Source: a virus | Reading direction: 5' to 3' (one strand) | Virus record (IMG/VR): IMGVR_UViG_3300020020_000154 | Span: 1-24,441 of that record | DNA length: 24,441 nt | Notes under the pieces: generated by a model | The model's database searches: none | Told to the model about the DNA's origin: nothing | Seen by the model: the letters and a program-made list of their open reading frames with translations, nothing else | Part shown: piece after piece, positions 15,403 through 21,468 of the stretch | Layout of the letters: each line of letters starts with the position of its first letter | How positions within the stretch are numbered: position 1 is the first letter of the stretch | Made by a program: the position numbers and the translations under genes

Positions 15403-15442
15403 TGAGGTATAGCAATTCGACTACATTCCCATAGGAGTTTCA

Positions 15443-15841
15443 ATGGCAGGCCGGTATCTCCTCATCGAGTTCGATGATGAAGCCGCGGCGGAACGTCTAC
15501 GCGCGCAGATCAATCAAGCGACTCAAGCCGGCAAGAGGTTTCGCGTCGTAGGTTTTTTCTCACGACCCGGTCCCGATTTCTGCAAATGTGGAACATGGGT
15601 TACTGAACGAGGTCAACCCGCTACCACTAAGATCGGTCGCAAGTTCGGTTGGGTAGTCTGCACAGTATGCAAGAAACCTGCTCCGGTCATGAGCTTCCTC
15701 CGTAATCTACTCAAGCCAGTTGACATCATCGATCCCCCCCTATATAGTATAGGTAGGGCTGGTCACGCCCCTCAGCCAATGGGGTTTTATACTGTCGGCC
15801 TAAGTGCACCATCACTTGGTGCTGGAGGATTCGAGGAGTAA
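15443..15841 (+). CDS. Zinc-ribbon protein of unknown function, first early gene
   Basis: Encodes 132 residues. The N-terminal 40 residues form an alpha/beta unit beginning 'RYLLIEFDDEAAAERLRAQI'. Cys47-x-Cys49 and Cys73-x2-Cys76 (FCKCG, then VVCTVCKK) make a zinc-ribbon-like site. Similar proteins starting with 'YLLIEFDD...A..L' and carrying two Cys pairs appear in actinophages next to replication genes; no function is established. The final 50 residues are Pro/Gly-rich and probably flexible. Its coding sequence contains a second consensus promoter (15720-15748). The stop overlaps the next ATG (TAATG). Confidence 0.75.
   Translation: MAGRYLLIEFDDEAAAERLRAQINQATQAGKRFRVVGFFSRPGPDFCKCGTWVTERGQPATTKIGRKFGWVVCTVCKKPAPVMSFLRNLLKPVDIIDPPLYSIGRAGHAPQPMGFYTVGLSAPSLGAGGFEE
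15720..15748 (+). promoter_or_regulatory. Promoter embedded in the zinc-ribbon gene
   Basis: TTGACA (15720-15725), 17-base spacer with a run of seven C, TATAGT (15743-15748) inside TATATAGTAT, the same -10 decamer as at 15393-15402. It would give a start near 15755, about 86 bases before the glycosylase-like gene at 15841, bypassing the upstream gene. Confidence 0.55.
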
Positions 15842-16287
15842 TGCAGACATTTCTGCCATACAAAGACTTCCGACAAAGTGCTCGTGTACTGGACACTAAA
15901 CTGCTAAGCAAACAAAGAGTTGAAGTCATTCAGATCATGGCCGCTCTTGTCAAGTTGCAGGTCCATACCGACACAGCAAACATCGCCTGGGGCAATCATC
16001 CCGCTACGAAGATGTGGCGGGGACATGAGCAGCAACTTTTCGAATACCAGACGGCAATGTGCGAGGAATGGATTCGTCGAGGATACAAAGATACTTGTCT
16101 CGAGAAGACCTACCGCATGTTGATTCTCTTCGGCTTTGAGTTCGATGAATCTCCTCCCCCTTGGTTAGGGTTGAAGCGATTCCATTCGGCACATCGTGCA
16201 AATCTACTACACAAAGATCCCGAGCACTATGGTAAATATGGCTGGAAAGAAAAGCCTGAGGAAGGGTATTGGTGGCCAGTCGCATGA
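15841..16287 (+). CDS. Pyrimidine-dimer DNA glycosylase-like protein (Pyr_excise family)
   Basis: Encodes 148 residues, starting by TAATG overlap after GAGGAG. 'MQTFLPYKDFRQSARVLDTKLLSKQRVEVIQI' and 'NHPATKMWRGHEQQLFEYQTAMCEEWIRRGY', then 'FHSAHRANLLHKDPEHY', match the actinobacterial/phage family grouped with T4 endonuclease V (Pfam Pyr_excise). Shared features are the 'LD...L.KQR.E' helix, 'NHP...MW' and the 'HR..LL.KDP.HY' end. T4 DenV removes UV-induced pyrimidine dimers; whether this branch keeps that activity is not proven. Neighbours in DNA metabolism support a repair or base-removal role. Confidence 0.75.
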   Translation: MQTFLPYKDFRQSARVLDTKLLSKQRVEVIQIMAALVKLQVHTDTANIAWGNHPATKMWRGHEQQLFEYQTAMCEEWIRRGYKDTCLEKTYRMLILFGFEFDESPPPWLGLKRFHSAHRANLLHKDPEHYGKYGWKEKPEEGYWWPVA

Positions 16288-17825
16288 GCGGCGATAGTAT
16301 CTATAGGTATAAGAAACGTCCCTATCACCACCAAGTTGCAGCCCTGAAGAAGTTGCTGAAAAATGGCTGGGGTGGTGCTCTGCTGATGGAGCCCCGAACG
16401 GGTAAGACCAAGGTAGTCATCGACTACATGGCCATTCTCCATCAGTTTCATGGTGTCAATCGAGTTGTCGTGGTCGGCCCAGTTGTTGCGATTGAGGTGT
16501 GGAAAGAACAGCTCAAGGAGAACATGCCATACAAGTATCGGCTAACCATTTGGGATCGCAAGGGTCGTAGAAAAAATGAACTGCCTCGGTATGGTCAGGA
16601 CATTCTCGACATCGTATTGATCAATTACGATGCCTTTAGCGTACCAGGGGCCTTCCGTACTCATCGCAGTGGACCGCAGAAAGGTCAGTACATCACCGAC
16701 GCAGAAGGTAACAAACTTCGGTCAAAGTCGGTAGGAGGTCGATTTGCCATGAAGAAGCAATTCAAGGCATGGGGACCCCAGTTGATCGTACTCGATGAAA
16801 GCCACCGCATCAAATCTCCTAGTGCCAAGAAGTCAACGGCTCTTCATAGTCTTGGCCCTCTAGCCGACTACCGAGTTATCATGACCGGCACGGTAGTAAC
16901 CAAGAGCAAGCGACTTTTCGACATCTATAGTCAATGGGAATTTCTCAACCCTGATCGTTTCGCCGCGCTGACGTTCGGTGAATTCAAGCACCGCTATGGT
17001 CGATGGGTCAAAAAAGAGCGGTACGAGAAGTGGACCGGAGCTCGTAATGAGCGTCATCTCCACACCCAAATCCACAAGGATTCGTACAGCATCACTCGAG
17101 AGGAATGCTATGATCTTCCCAAGGTCACTCCGCAAATCATCCCCGTACCTTTGGAAGAATCTGCCGAACTCTACGACCAGATGGCAAATGACATGGTTGC
17201 TCGTATCCGAACTGGTGAGATCACTGAGGCCAGTATCAAGCTGGTCCAGACGCTTCGCCTACAGCAGATTACGTCGGGAATTACGAAGACATCGCCAACC
17301 AAAGAATACCCTAAAGGGCGGATCGTAGTCGTCGGTTCAGAAAAGCTTCGGATGATCGAATCCCGTCTCGAGGATCTCATGGAAGCTGACGAGAAGGTAG
17401 TTATCGGCGCACTCTTCAAGGCTGACATTGCTCGCTTGCTGGGTGTGGGAAAGAGGCTGGGAGTACCAACCTTCACCATTCATGGTGGGGTGAAGATGAA
17501 AGATCGAGGAGGTATACCTAATGAATTCAAACGGGTTTCAGGGGGAGCCATTTTCATCGGCCAACCAGCTGCGGGAGAGAGCATCGATCTTAGTTGTGCC
17601 AGCATCCTCCAATGGTACAGCCTCCCCTCAAGCTGGGTCAACTTCCGTCAATTCAGCGACCGCATTGCTCTTTCCGATAAGCCCACCTTCCACGAATTCT
17701 ACTTGGCCGCTGGAACGGTCGATTTCTTGAAGCATGAAACGCTGATGGAGGACGGTGACATTGGCAAGAAAATGATTCAATCTCCCGAGCGTCTGCTCAG
17801 GCTTGGAGTTCAATTGGAGGATTGA
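16284..17825 (+). CDS. SNF2/DEAD-like DNA helicase
   Basis: Encodes 513 residues from ATG 16284, overlapping the preceding stop (ATGA); an upstream in-frame TTG (16269) is less likely. An N-terminal Q-like motif (RPYHHQVAAL) is followed by Walker A 'MEPRTGKTK' (35-43), Walker B 'LDESH' (170-174), motif III 'MTGT' (200-203), and in the second RecA domain 'IGQPAAGESIDLSCA' with 'SSWVNFRQFSDRI' (about 425-462, motifs V-VI). This is the compact SNF2-family ATPase common in siphoviruses, a translocase that remodels or unwinds DNA in replication or recombination. Motif VI retains Arg residues for ATP sensing. It sits upstream of the dNMP kinase promoter. Confidence 0.9.
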   Translation: MSGDSIYRYKKRPYHHQVAALKKLLKNGWGGALLMEPRTGKTKVVIDYMAILHQFHGVNRVVVVGPVVAIEVWKEQLKENMPYKYRLTIWDRKGRRKNELPRYGQDILDIVLINYDAFSVPGAFRTHRSGPQKGQYITDAEGNKLRSKSVGGRFAMKKQFKAWGPQLIVLDESHRIKSPSAKKSTALHSLGPLADYRVIMTGTVVTKSKRLFDIYSQWEFLNPDRFAALTFGEFKHRYGRWVKKERYEKWTGARNERHLHTQIHKDSYSITREECYDLPKVTPQIIPVPLEESAELYDQMANDMVARIRTGEITEASIKLVQTLRLQQITSGITKTSPTKEYPKGRIVVVGSEKLRMIESRLEDLMEADEKVVIGALFKADIARLLGVGKRLGVPTFTIHGGVKMKDRGGIPNEFKRVSGGAIFIGQPAAGESIDLSCASILQWYSLPSSWVNFRQFSDRIALSDKPTFHEFYLAAGTVDFLKHETLMEDGDIGKKMIQSPERLLRLGVQLED

Positions 17826-17850
17826 CACGACAAGGTTTTTCTGATAAATT
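17822..17850 (+). promoter_or_regulatory. Promoter before the nucleotide-kinase gene
   Basis: TTGACA (17822-17827) overlaps the helicase stop codon. A 17-base spacer leads to TAAATT (17845-17850). The start near 17857 leaves a leader of about 9 bases with no Shine-Dalgarno before ATG 17866, so translation would be nearly leaderless. Confidence 0.6.
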
Positions 17851-17865
17851 TACATAGTACACGAA

Positions 17866-18429
17866 ATGAAAGGCTACAAGGTGCTGATTGTAGAAGGTCC
17901 GGATGGAGCCGGTAAATCAACGCTCGTGAGGGAGCTCTCCGAATACCTCAAGATGCCCATCGCTCCGAGGGTGGTGACTCAACGTACAGAGGCGATGATC
18001 GATCTTCGTGACTGGGTCGACAACAATCTTGAAGAGGGCTTCCAGCGCACGATCTTCGATCGCTATCGCCTGATCAGCGAGACCATTTATGGGCCTATTC
18101 TGCGCGATCAGCAGCATCCCGGCTTCGACGACATCGCTTGGCTCGGTCCGCGATTGGCCAAGTTCTACGCGCTTGGGCCCATCATCATCTATTGTCTGCC
18201 AGAGTTCGAGGTGGTACGGGACAACCTCGAGAATGACGAGGACAACGAAGTCGTGCTGCCTCGGATCAAGTCGATTTACTCGGCATACATCAACCGCGCG
18301 GCCCTTGACTTCAACCTGGCTGGTTCCGAGGTCTATCTATACAACTACAAGATGCCTTTCTCCCAGGAAGAGAAGTACATCTGGTTCGATACCATCAACA
18401 AGCATATGCTCAGGAAGGCCGCAGCATGA
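17866..18429 (+). CDS. Thymidylate/deoxynucleoside monophosphate kinase-like protein
   Basis: Encodes 187 residues. 'LIVEGPDGAGKST' carries Walker A at residues 11-19, and 'IFDRYRLISE' (64-71, D65-R66-Y67) is the nucleotide-binding DRY motif of thymidylate kinases. 'IIIYCLPEFEVVRDNL' gives the next core strand. It would phosphorylate dTMP or another dNMP to the diphosphate using ATP. Codon use is more GC-rich than in the helicase before it. Its stop overlaps the next ATG (ATGA). In T4 the comparable kinase accepts hydroxymethyl-dCMP, so in this gene set the substrate could be a modified nucleotide; the sequence does not decide. Confidence 0.85.
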   Translation: MKGYKVLIVEGPDGAGKSTLVRELSEYLKMPIAPRVVTQRTEAMIDLRDWVDNNLEEGFQRTIFDRYRLISETIYGPILRDQQHPGFDDIAWLGPRLAKFYALGPIIIYCLPEFEVVRDNLENDEDNEVVLPRIKSIYSAYINRAALDFNLAGSEVYLYNYKMPFSQEEKYIWFDTINKHMLRKAAA

Positions 18430-19034
18430 CTGACCAGGAATCCGACTACATCGACCGTCTCGGTGAGATGTTCGAGCTGCAGGGCAATCTGCAGCGAGAG
18501 ACCTATGGATCACACCCCAGTGATATCATGGAGTTTCCTCTTGACGTAGAGGACGAGCAGTTTCCCCATCGGATCGAGTTCATCAAGGATATGCACATTG
18601 CTATCGGCGACGAACTGAGTGAGTTCATGGGAGAGATTGGTTGGAAGCCATGGGCAACCAGCCGTCACATCAACTTCGAGGCCGCACAGGGCGAACTGGT
18701 GGATGCCTTTCACTTTTTCATGAATCTCGCTATGGCAGTCGACATGACGCCAGAGATGCTCTATGAAAAGTACAAGGCCAAGCGACTCAAGAACATCAAG
18801 CGCCAAGAAGAGGGCTACGATGGAGTACATGGAAAGTGCCCGAACTGCAAACGGGCCCTTGATGATGAGGCGGTCAAGTGCCACACCGTCATGCCCGGGC
18901 CGAACGATAGCTGGCACCTCAAGCCTGGCGAACTAGCTGTTCAGTGTGAGGTCAATGGAGGTATCTATCGACTCAATGTCGCCAACACGGCTTGGTATCG
19001 GGTCAAGTCCTCCGCGATTGGAACTAAGTCGTGA
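18426..19034 (+). CDS. Dimeric dUTPase/dCTPase-like nucleotidohydrolase with C-terminal zinc ribbon
   Basis: Encodes 202 residues. The all-alpha NTP pyrophosphatase fold is indicated by 'GDELSEFMGEIGWKPW' (metal-binding E63, E66, E70) and 'QGELVDAFHFFMNLAMAVDMTPE' (E90, D93), followed by 'YKAKRLKNIKRQEEGYDG' (116-133), the basic motif of dimeric dUTPases. It would hydrolyse dUTP (or dCTP) to the monophosphate and pyrophosphate. Residues 138-174 add CPNC with Cys152 and Cys174, a zinc-ribbon-like tail not found in minimal family members. ATGA overlap upstream and GTGA overlap downstream place it in one operon with the kinase and thymidylate-synthase-like genes. Confidence 0.8.
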   Translation: MTDQESDYIDRLGEMFELQGNLQRETYGSHPSDIMEFPLDVEDEQFPHRIEFIKDMHIAIGDELSEFMGEIGWKPWATSRHINFEAAQGELVDAFHFFMNLAMAVDMTPEMLYEKYKAKRLKNIKRQEEGYDGVHGKCPNCKRALDDEAVKCHTVMPGPNDSWHLKPGELAVQCEVNGGIYRLNVANTAWYRVKSSAIGTKS

Positions 19035-20062
19035 GGACGTATCATGCGGCCACTATGACAGAGATGTACGATCAGCTCACGGACTCGCTTATCCATGCCA
19101 AGGAAGATGAACTCGATGTCATCTCTTCAGTAGATGTTCAGATTCATGACGTCATGGCACAGGCTGATTCGATGGTGTGGGACTTCGATTTCAAGTCGGC
19201 ATGGCTGACTAAGTCCCGCTGGTCCATGATGGTCAAGCAGTACATCGATCCCGAAGAATTGGAGGCCTGGATTGGCCAGTGTACAGGAAGAATTGGTCTT
19301 CGAGGCCGAGGGGTTGCGGTCTTGCGTACTAAGATCGTCAAACCCCGAGGCGGAGCCGCTACTGGTCACACAAACAAGGAAACGCGACGATGGGGATCGT
19401 GTATGCTTGGTATTAGTTACAAGGCTCTTCCTACTCCCCAAATCACTCTATACTCCCGTACATCGTACCTCGGGTATATTGGCGCGCTGGACCTCGGTGT
19501 TGCCTGGATGGTCGGACGTTATCTGGCCAAAGAACTTGGCGTGGACGTCAGCAAATTCCGATTCGTTTGGGTGAACCAAGCGATCCAGTGGCACAACTTC
19601 AAGTCACTTGCGTACATGCTGAATCATGTGAACCCAGTGCTTCGTAAGAAATACCGTCGGTTCCTGATTGAAGAATCCACTGAGTTGACCAAGGAAGAGA
19701 AAATCGAGGTAGTTCGTCACCCCGCGATCAAGCTCTCACGCAAGTGGCTTCGGAAGGTCATCAGCGAAGACACCGCAGGTCGAACCTATGGTGACATGAC
19801 CTACAACACGTTCCGTCGTATTGTTCGACGATTCCATACTGAAGTGTATGGAGAAGAGTATGCTAAGCAGTTTGAGGGGTGGAGCTTCTGGAAAAAGGGG
19901 CCCAAGCTTGGAGAACAAAAGGAATTCTTCAAGCGCTACCAGTTGCTGCCTTCAGTAAAAGTCGATAGCCTTGATTTTACTGCGATTGGTATGCCGATCT
20001 CGCGCTCATATGGTGAACCTTTCATCGGTGAGATGAATGACGACGATGATGATGATGAGTGA
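19031..20062 (+). CDS. Divergent thymidylate-synthase-superfamily protein (first of two)
   Basis: Encodes 343 residues from a GTG overlapping the previous stop (GTGA); ATG 19055 is an alternative start. The core resembles thymidylate synthase: 'WGSCMLGISY' puts Cys124 at the nucleophile position, 'ITLYSRTSYLGYIGALDLG' matches the phosphate-binding Arg strand (Arg143, 19 residues after Cys), and 'FRFVWVNQAIQWHNF' aligns with the strand that carries His/Tyr in ThyA. Asp154, 11 after Arg143, falls where dUMP enzymes have Asn. The usual catalytic-strand His is replaced by Gln in this alignment, so activity may be altered. The C-terminus ends MNDDDDDDE. It could be a hydroxymethylase, a partner subunit of the next gene product, or a non-catalytic paralogue. 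Confidence 0.7.
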   Translation: MRTYHAATMTEMYDQLTDSLIHAKEDELDVISSVDVQIHDVMAQADSMVWDFDFKSAWLTKSRWSMMVKQYIDPEELEAWIGQCTGRIGLRGRGVAVLRTKIVKPRGGAATGHTNKETRRWGSCMLGISYKALPTPQITLYSRTSYLGYIGALDLGVAWMVGRYLAKELGVDVSKFRFVWVNQAIQWHNFKSLAYMLNHVNPVLRKKYRRFLIEESTELTKEEKIEVVRHPAIKLSRKWLRKVISEDTAGRTYGDMTYNTFRRIVRRFHTEVYGEEYAKQFEGWSFWKKGPKLGEQKEFFKRYQLLPSVKVDSLDFTAIGMPISRSYGEPFIGEMNDDDDDDE

Positions 20063-20089
20063 TTCCTAGGCACAACAGGAGGCCGATAA

Positions 20090-20947
20090 ATGATAACCCT
20101 GAATGATGGCAAGCCAATCGTATTCAAAGCGGGATTTCTCGAGTTGCGTCGCCAGCTCAAGGAAGCCCCTAAAGTCGAAGTCGGCGAATGGCAGTCCCAG
20201 AAGATCGAGATGCCAATGCGTGAGCTACTGCATGTTGCCTTCGAGATGCACATCCCAGCAGACCAAGAGCATCTTGCTGAGATCACTGGGGCTCGTATGC
20301 CATGGGCTGAGGATCACTTCCTCGAGAGAGTGAGCGGGGACCCGCTGAATCCCAGCCCCAGCGAGGCCTGGTGGCCGTTCGCCAAGAAAGGCACTACGAC
20401 CAACGCCGATCACAAGTCTGAAGGCGAAGCATTCTCACACACCTATCCCGAGCGGATGTGGTCGAAGCAGGCCAACATGGATCATGTTCCTGAGCATGAG
20501 AGTGGTCCTCACTACGGGATTCGATTCGCCTATGGCGATCTTCGAGATGTCGTGAATCAGCTGGTTCGATCACCATACACTAGGCAGGCATACCTTCCGA
20601 TTTGGTTCCCTGAAGACACGGGTGCCGTTCATGGCAAGCGGGTTCCCTGCACACTCGGGTACCACTTCATCATCCGCGATGGCAAACTTGATATGTCGTA
20701 CTTCATGCGTTCGACTGATTTGCTCCGGCACTTCCAGGATGATGTCTACCTCGCAGGTCGACTCATGCAGTGGATGGTCGAGCAGATCCTGAGCCACCAG
20801 ATCATGGTGGGGTACAACTTCAACGACCCGCAGCCCGATCCCCTCCGAGTGGGCAATCTAATCTTCCACACCGCCAACATGCACATCTTCGACGGGGACA
20901 TCCCGATGATCGAGTTCTGGGAGCGAGAGGGCAAGACATGGTTCTGA
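20090..20947 (+). CDS. Thymidylate synthase/dCMP hydroxymethylase-like enzyme (second of two)
   Basis: Encodes 285 residues with AGGAGG (20077-20082) 7 bases upstream. Visible family features: 'YGIRF' (142-146), 'SPYTRQAYLPIWFPEDT' (the RR strand), the nucleophile in 'RVPC' (Cys187), 'FIIRDGKLDMSYFMRSTDLL' with Arg207 20 residues after Cys and Asp210, 'FQDDV' with Asp218, and 'FHTANMHIF' with His265. Spacing Cys to Arg (20) and Arg to Asp218 (11) equals that of E. coli ThyA (C146, R166, N177) and T4 dCMP hydroxymethylase (C148, R168, D179). Asp at this site is the dCMP-type residue. It would transfer a one-carbon unit from methylene-tetrahydrofolate to C5 of a pyrimidine nucleotide. The C-terminal tail after the His strand is short compared with ThyA. 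Confidence 0.85.
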   Translation: MITLNDGKPIVFKAGFLELRRQLKEAPKVEVGEWQSQKIEMPMRELLHVAFEMHIPADQEHLAEITGARMPWAEDHFLERVSGDPLNPSPSEAWWPFAKKGTTTNADHKSEGEAFSHTYPERMWSKQANMDHVPEHESGPHYGIRFAYGDLRDVVNQLVRSPYTRQAYLPIWFPEDTGAVHGKRVPCTLGYHFIIRDGKLDMSYFMRSTDLLRHFQDDVYLAGRLMQWMVEQILSHQIMVGYNFNDPQPDPLRVGNLIFHTANMHIFDGDIPMIEFWEREGKTWF

Positions 20948-21459
20948 GAATTACACGAGATATAATGCTGATGCAGATTGCATCAGTAGTCGCTAAGCGG
21001 GGAACCTGCAGCCGAGGTCAAGTCGGAGCGGTGGTCAGCCGAGATGCTCGAATCATCGCCACCGGGTATAACGGCGCTCCCTCAGGTCTACCCCATTGTG
21101 ACCACACTGCAGAACAGTTTCGATACGAGCTGGGTCACGAGGTGCTTGAGAACATTGAATGGTCGTCAGCACCGGGTCAGATAATGCAGATTCAACCTAC
21201 GGAGATCGTAGTTTCTGGTTGTCAGGTGGCCGTGCATGCTGAGCAGAATGCCATCGCATTCGCCGCCAAGTATGGTCTTGCACTCGAGGGTGGCGATCTG
21301 CATTGTACCCATGCACCATGCGCCAACTGTGCGCGTTCGATCATCAATGCTGGTATCAAGCGAGTGTTCTTCAAGATCCCTTACCGCCTGACTGAGGGTG
21401 TGGAATTGCTTGAACAGGCCGGGCTTGAGGTGTTTGACATGAGCGATGATGTCGGATAG
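20938..21459 (+). CDS. dCMP deaminase
   Basis: Encodes 173 residues. ATG 20938 has GAGAGG upstream and overlaps the end of the previous gene by 10 bases; ATG 20965 is a possible later start. Zinc-catalytic motifs are clear: 'HAE' at 100-102 and 'PCANC' at 127-131 (Cys128, Cys131). 'TGYNGAPSGLPHCDH' (42-56) is the deoxycytidylate-deaminase N-terminal signature, with Cys54/His56 possibly for a second zinc. It converts dCMP to dUMP, feeding dTMP synthesis, and is allosterically regulated by dCTP/dTTP in relatives. It directly follows the thymidylate-synthase-like genes. Its 3' end carries the promoter of the polymerase gene. Confidence 0.92.
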   Translation: MVLRITRDIMLMQIASVVAKRGTCSRGQVGAVVSRDARIIATGYNGAPSGLPHCDHTAEQFRYELGHEVLENIEWSSAPGQIMQIQPTEIVVSGCQVAVHAEQNAIAFAAKYGLALEGGDLHCTHAPCANCARSIINAGIKRVFFKIPYRLTEGVELLEQAGLEVFDMSDDVG

Positions 21460-21462
21460 GAT
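21434..21462 (+). promoter_or_regulatory. Promoter for a leaderless DNA polymerase transcript
   Basis: TTGACA (21434-21439), 17-base spacer, TAGGAT (21457-21462), inside the end of the deaminase gene. The expected start 7 bases past the -10 is 21469, exactly the A of the polymerase ATG. No Shine-Dalgarno precedes that ATG. The geometry is the same as at 14757-14785 on the other strand. Confidence 0.7.
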
Positions 21463-21468
21463 AGAAGT

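Noticed and set aside
16269-16283. TTG/GTG starts upstream of the helicase ATG
   Set aside because: ATG 16284 gives the standard ATGA overlap; the upstream codons lie inside the previous gene with no ribosome site.
20770-20937. Longer N-terminus for the dCMP deaminase
   Set aside because: The extra residues are antisense-like Arg/Pro/His-rich sequence from the overlapping synthase gene; the family begins near MVLRITRDIM.
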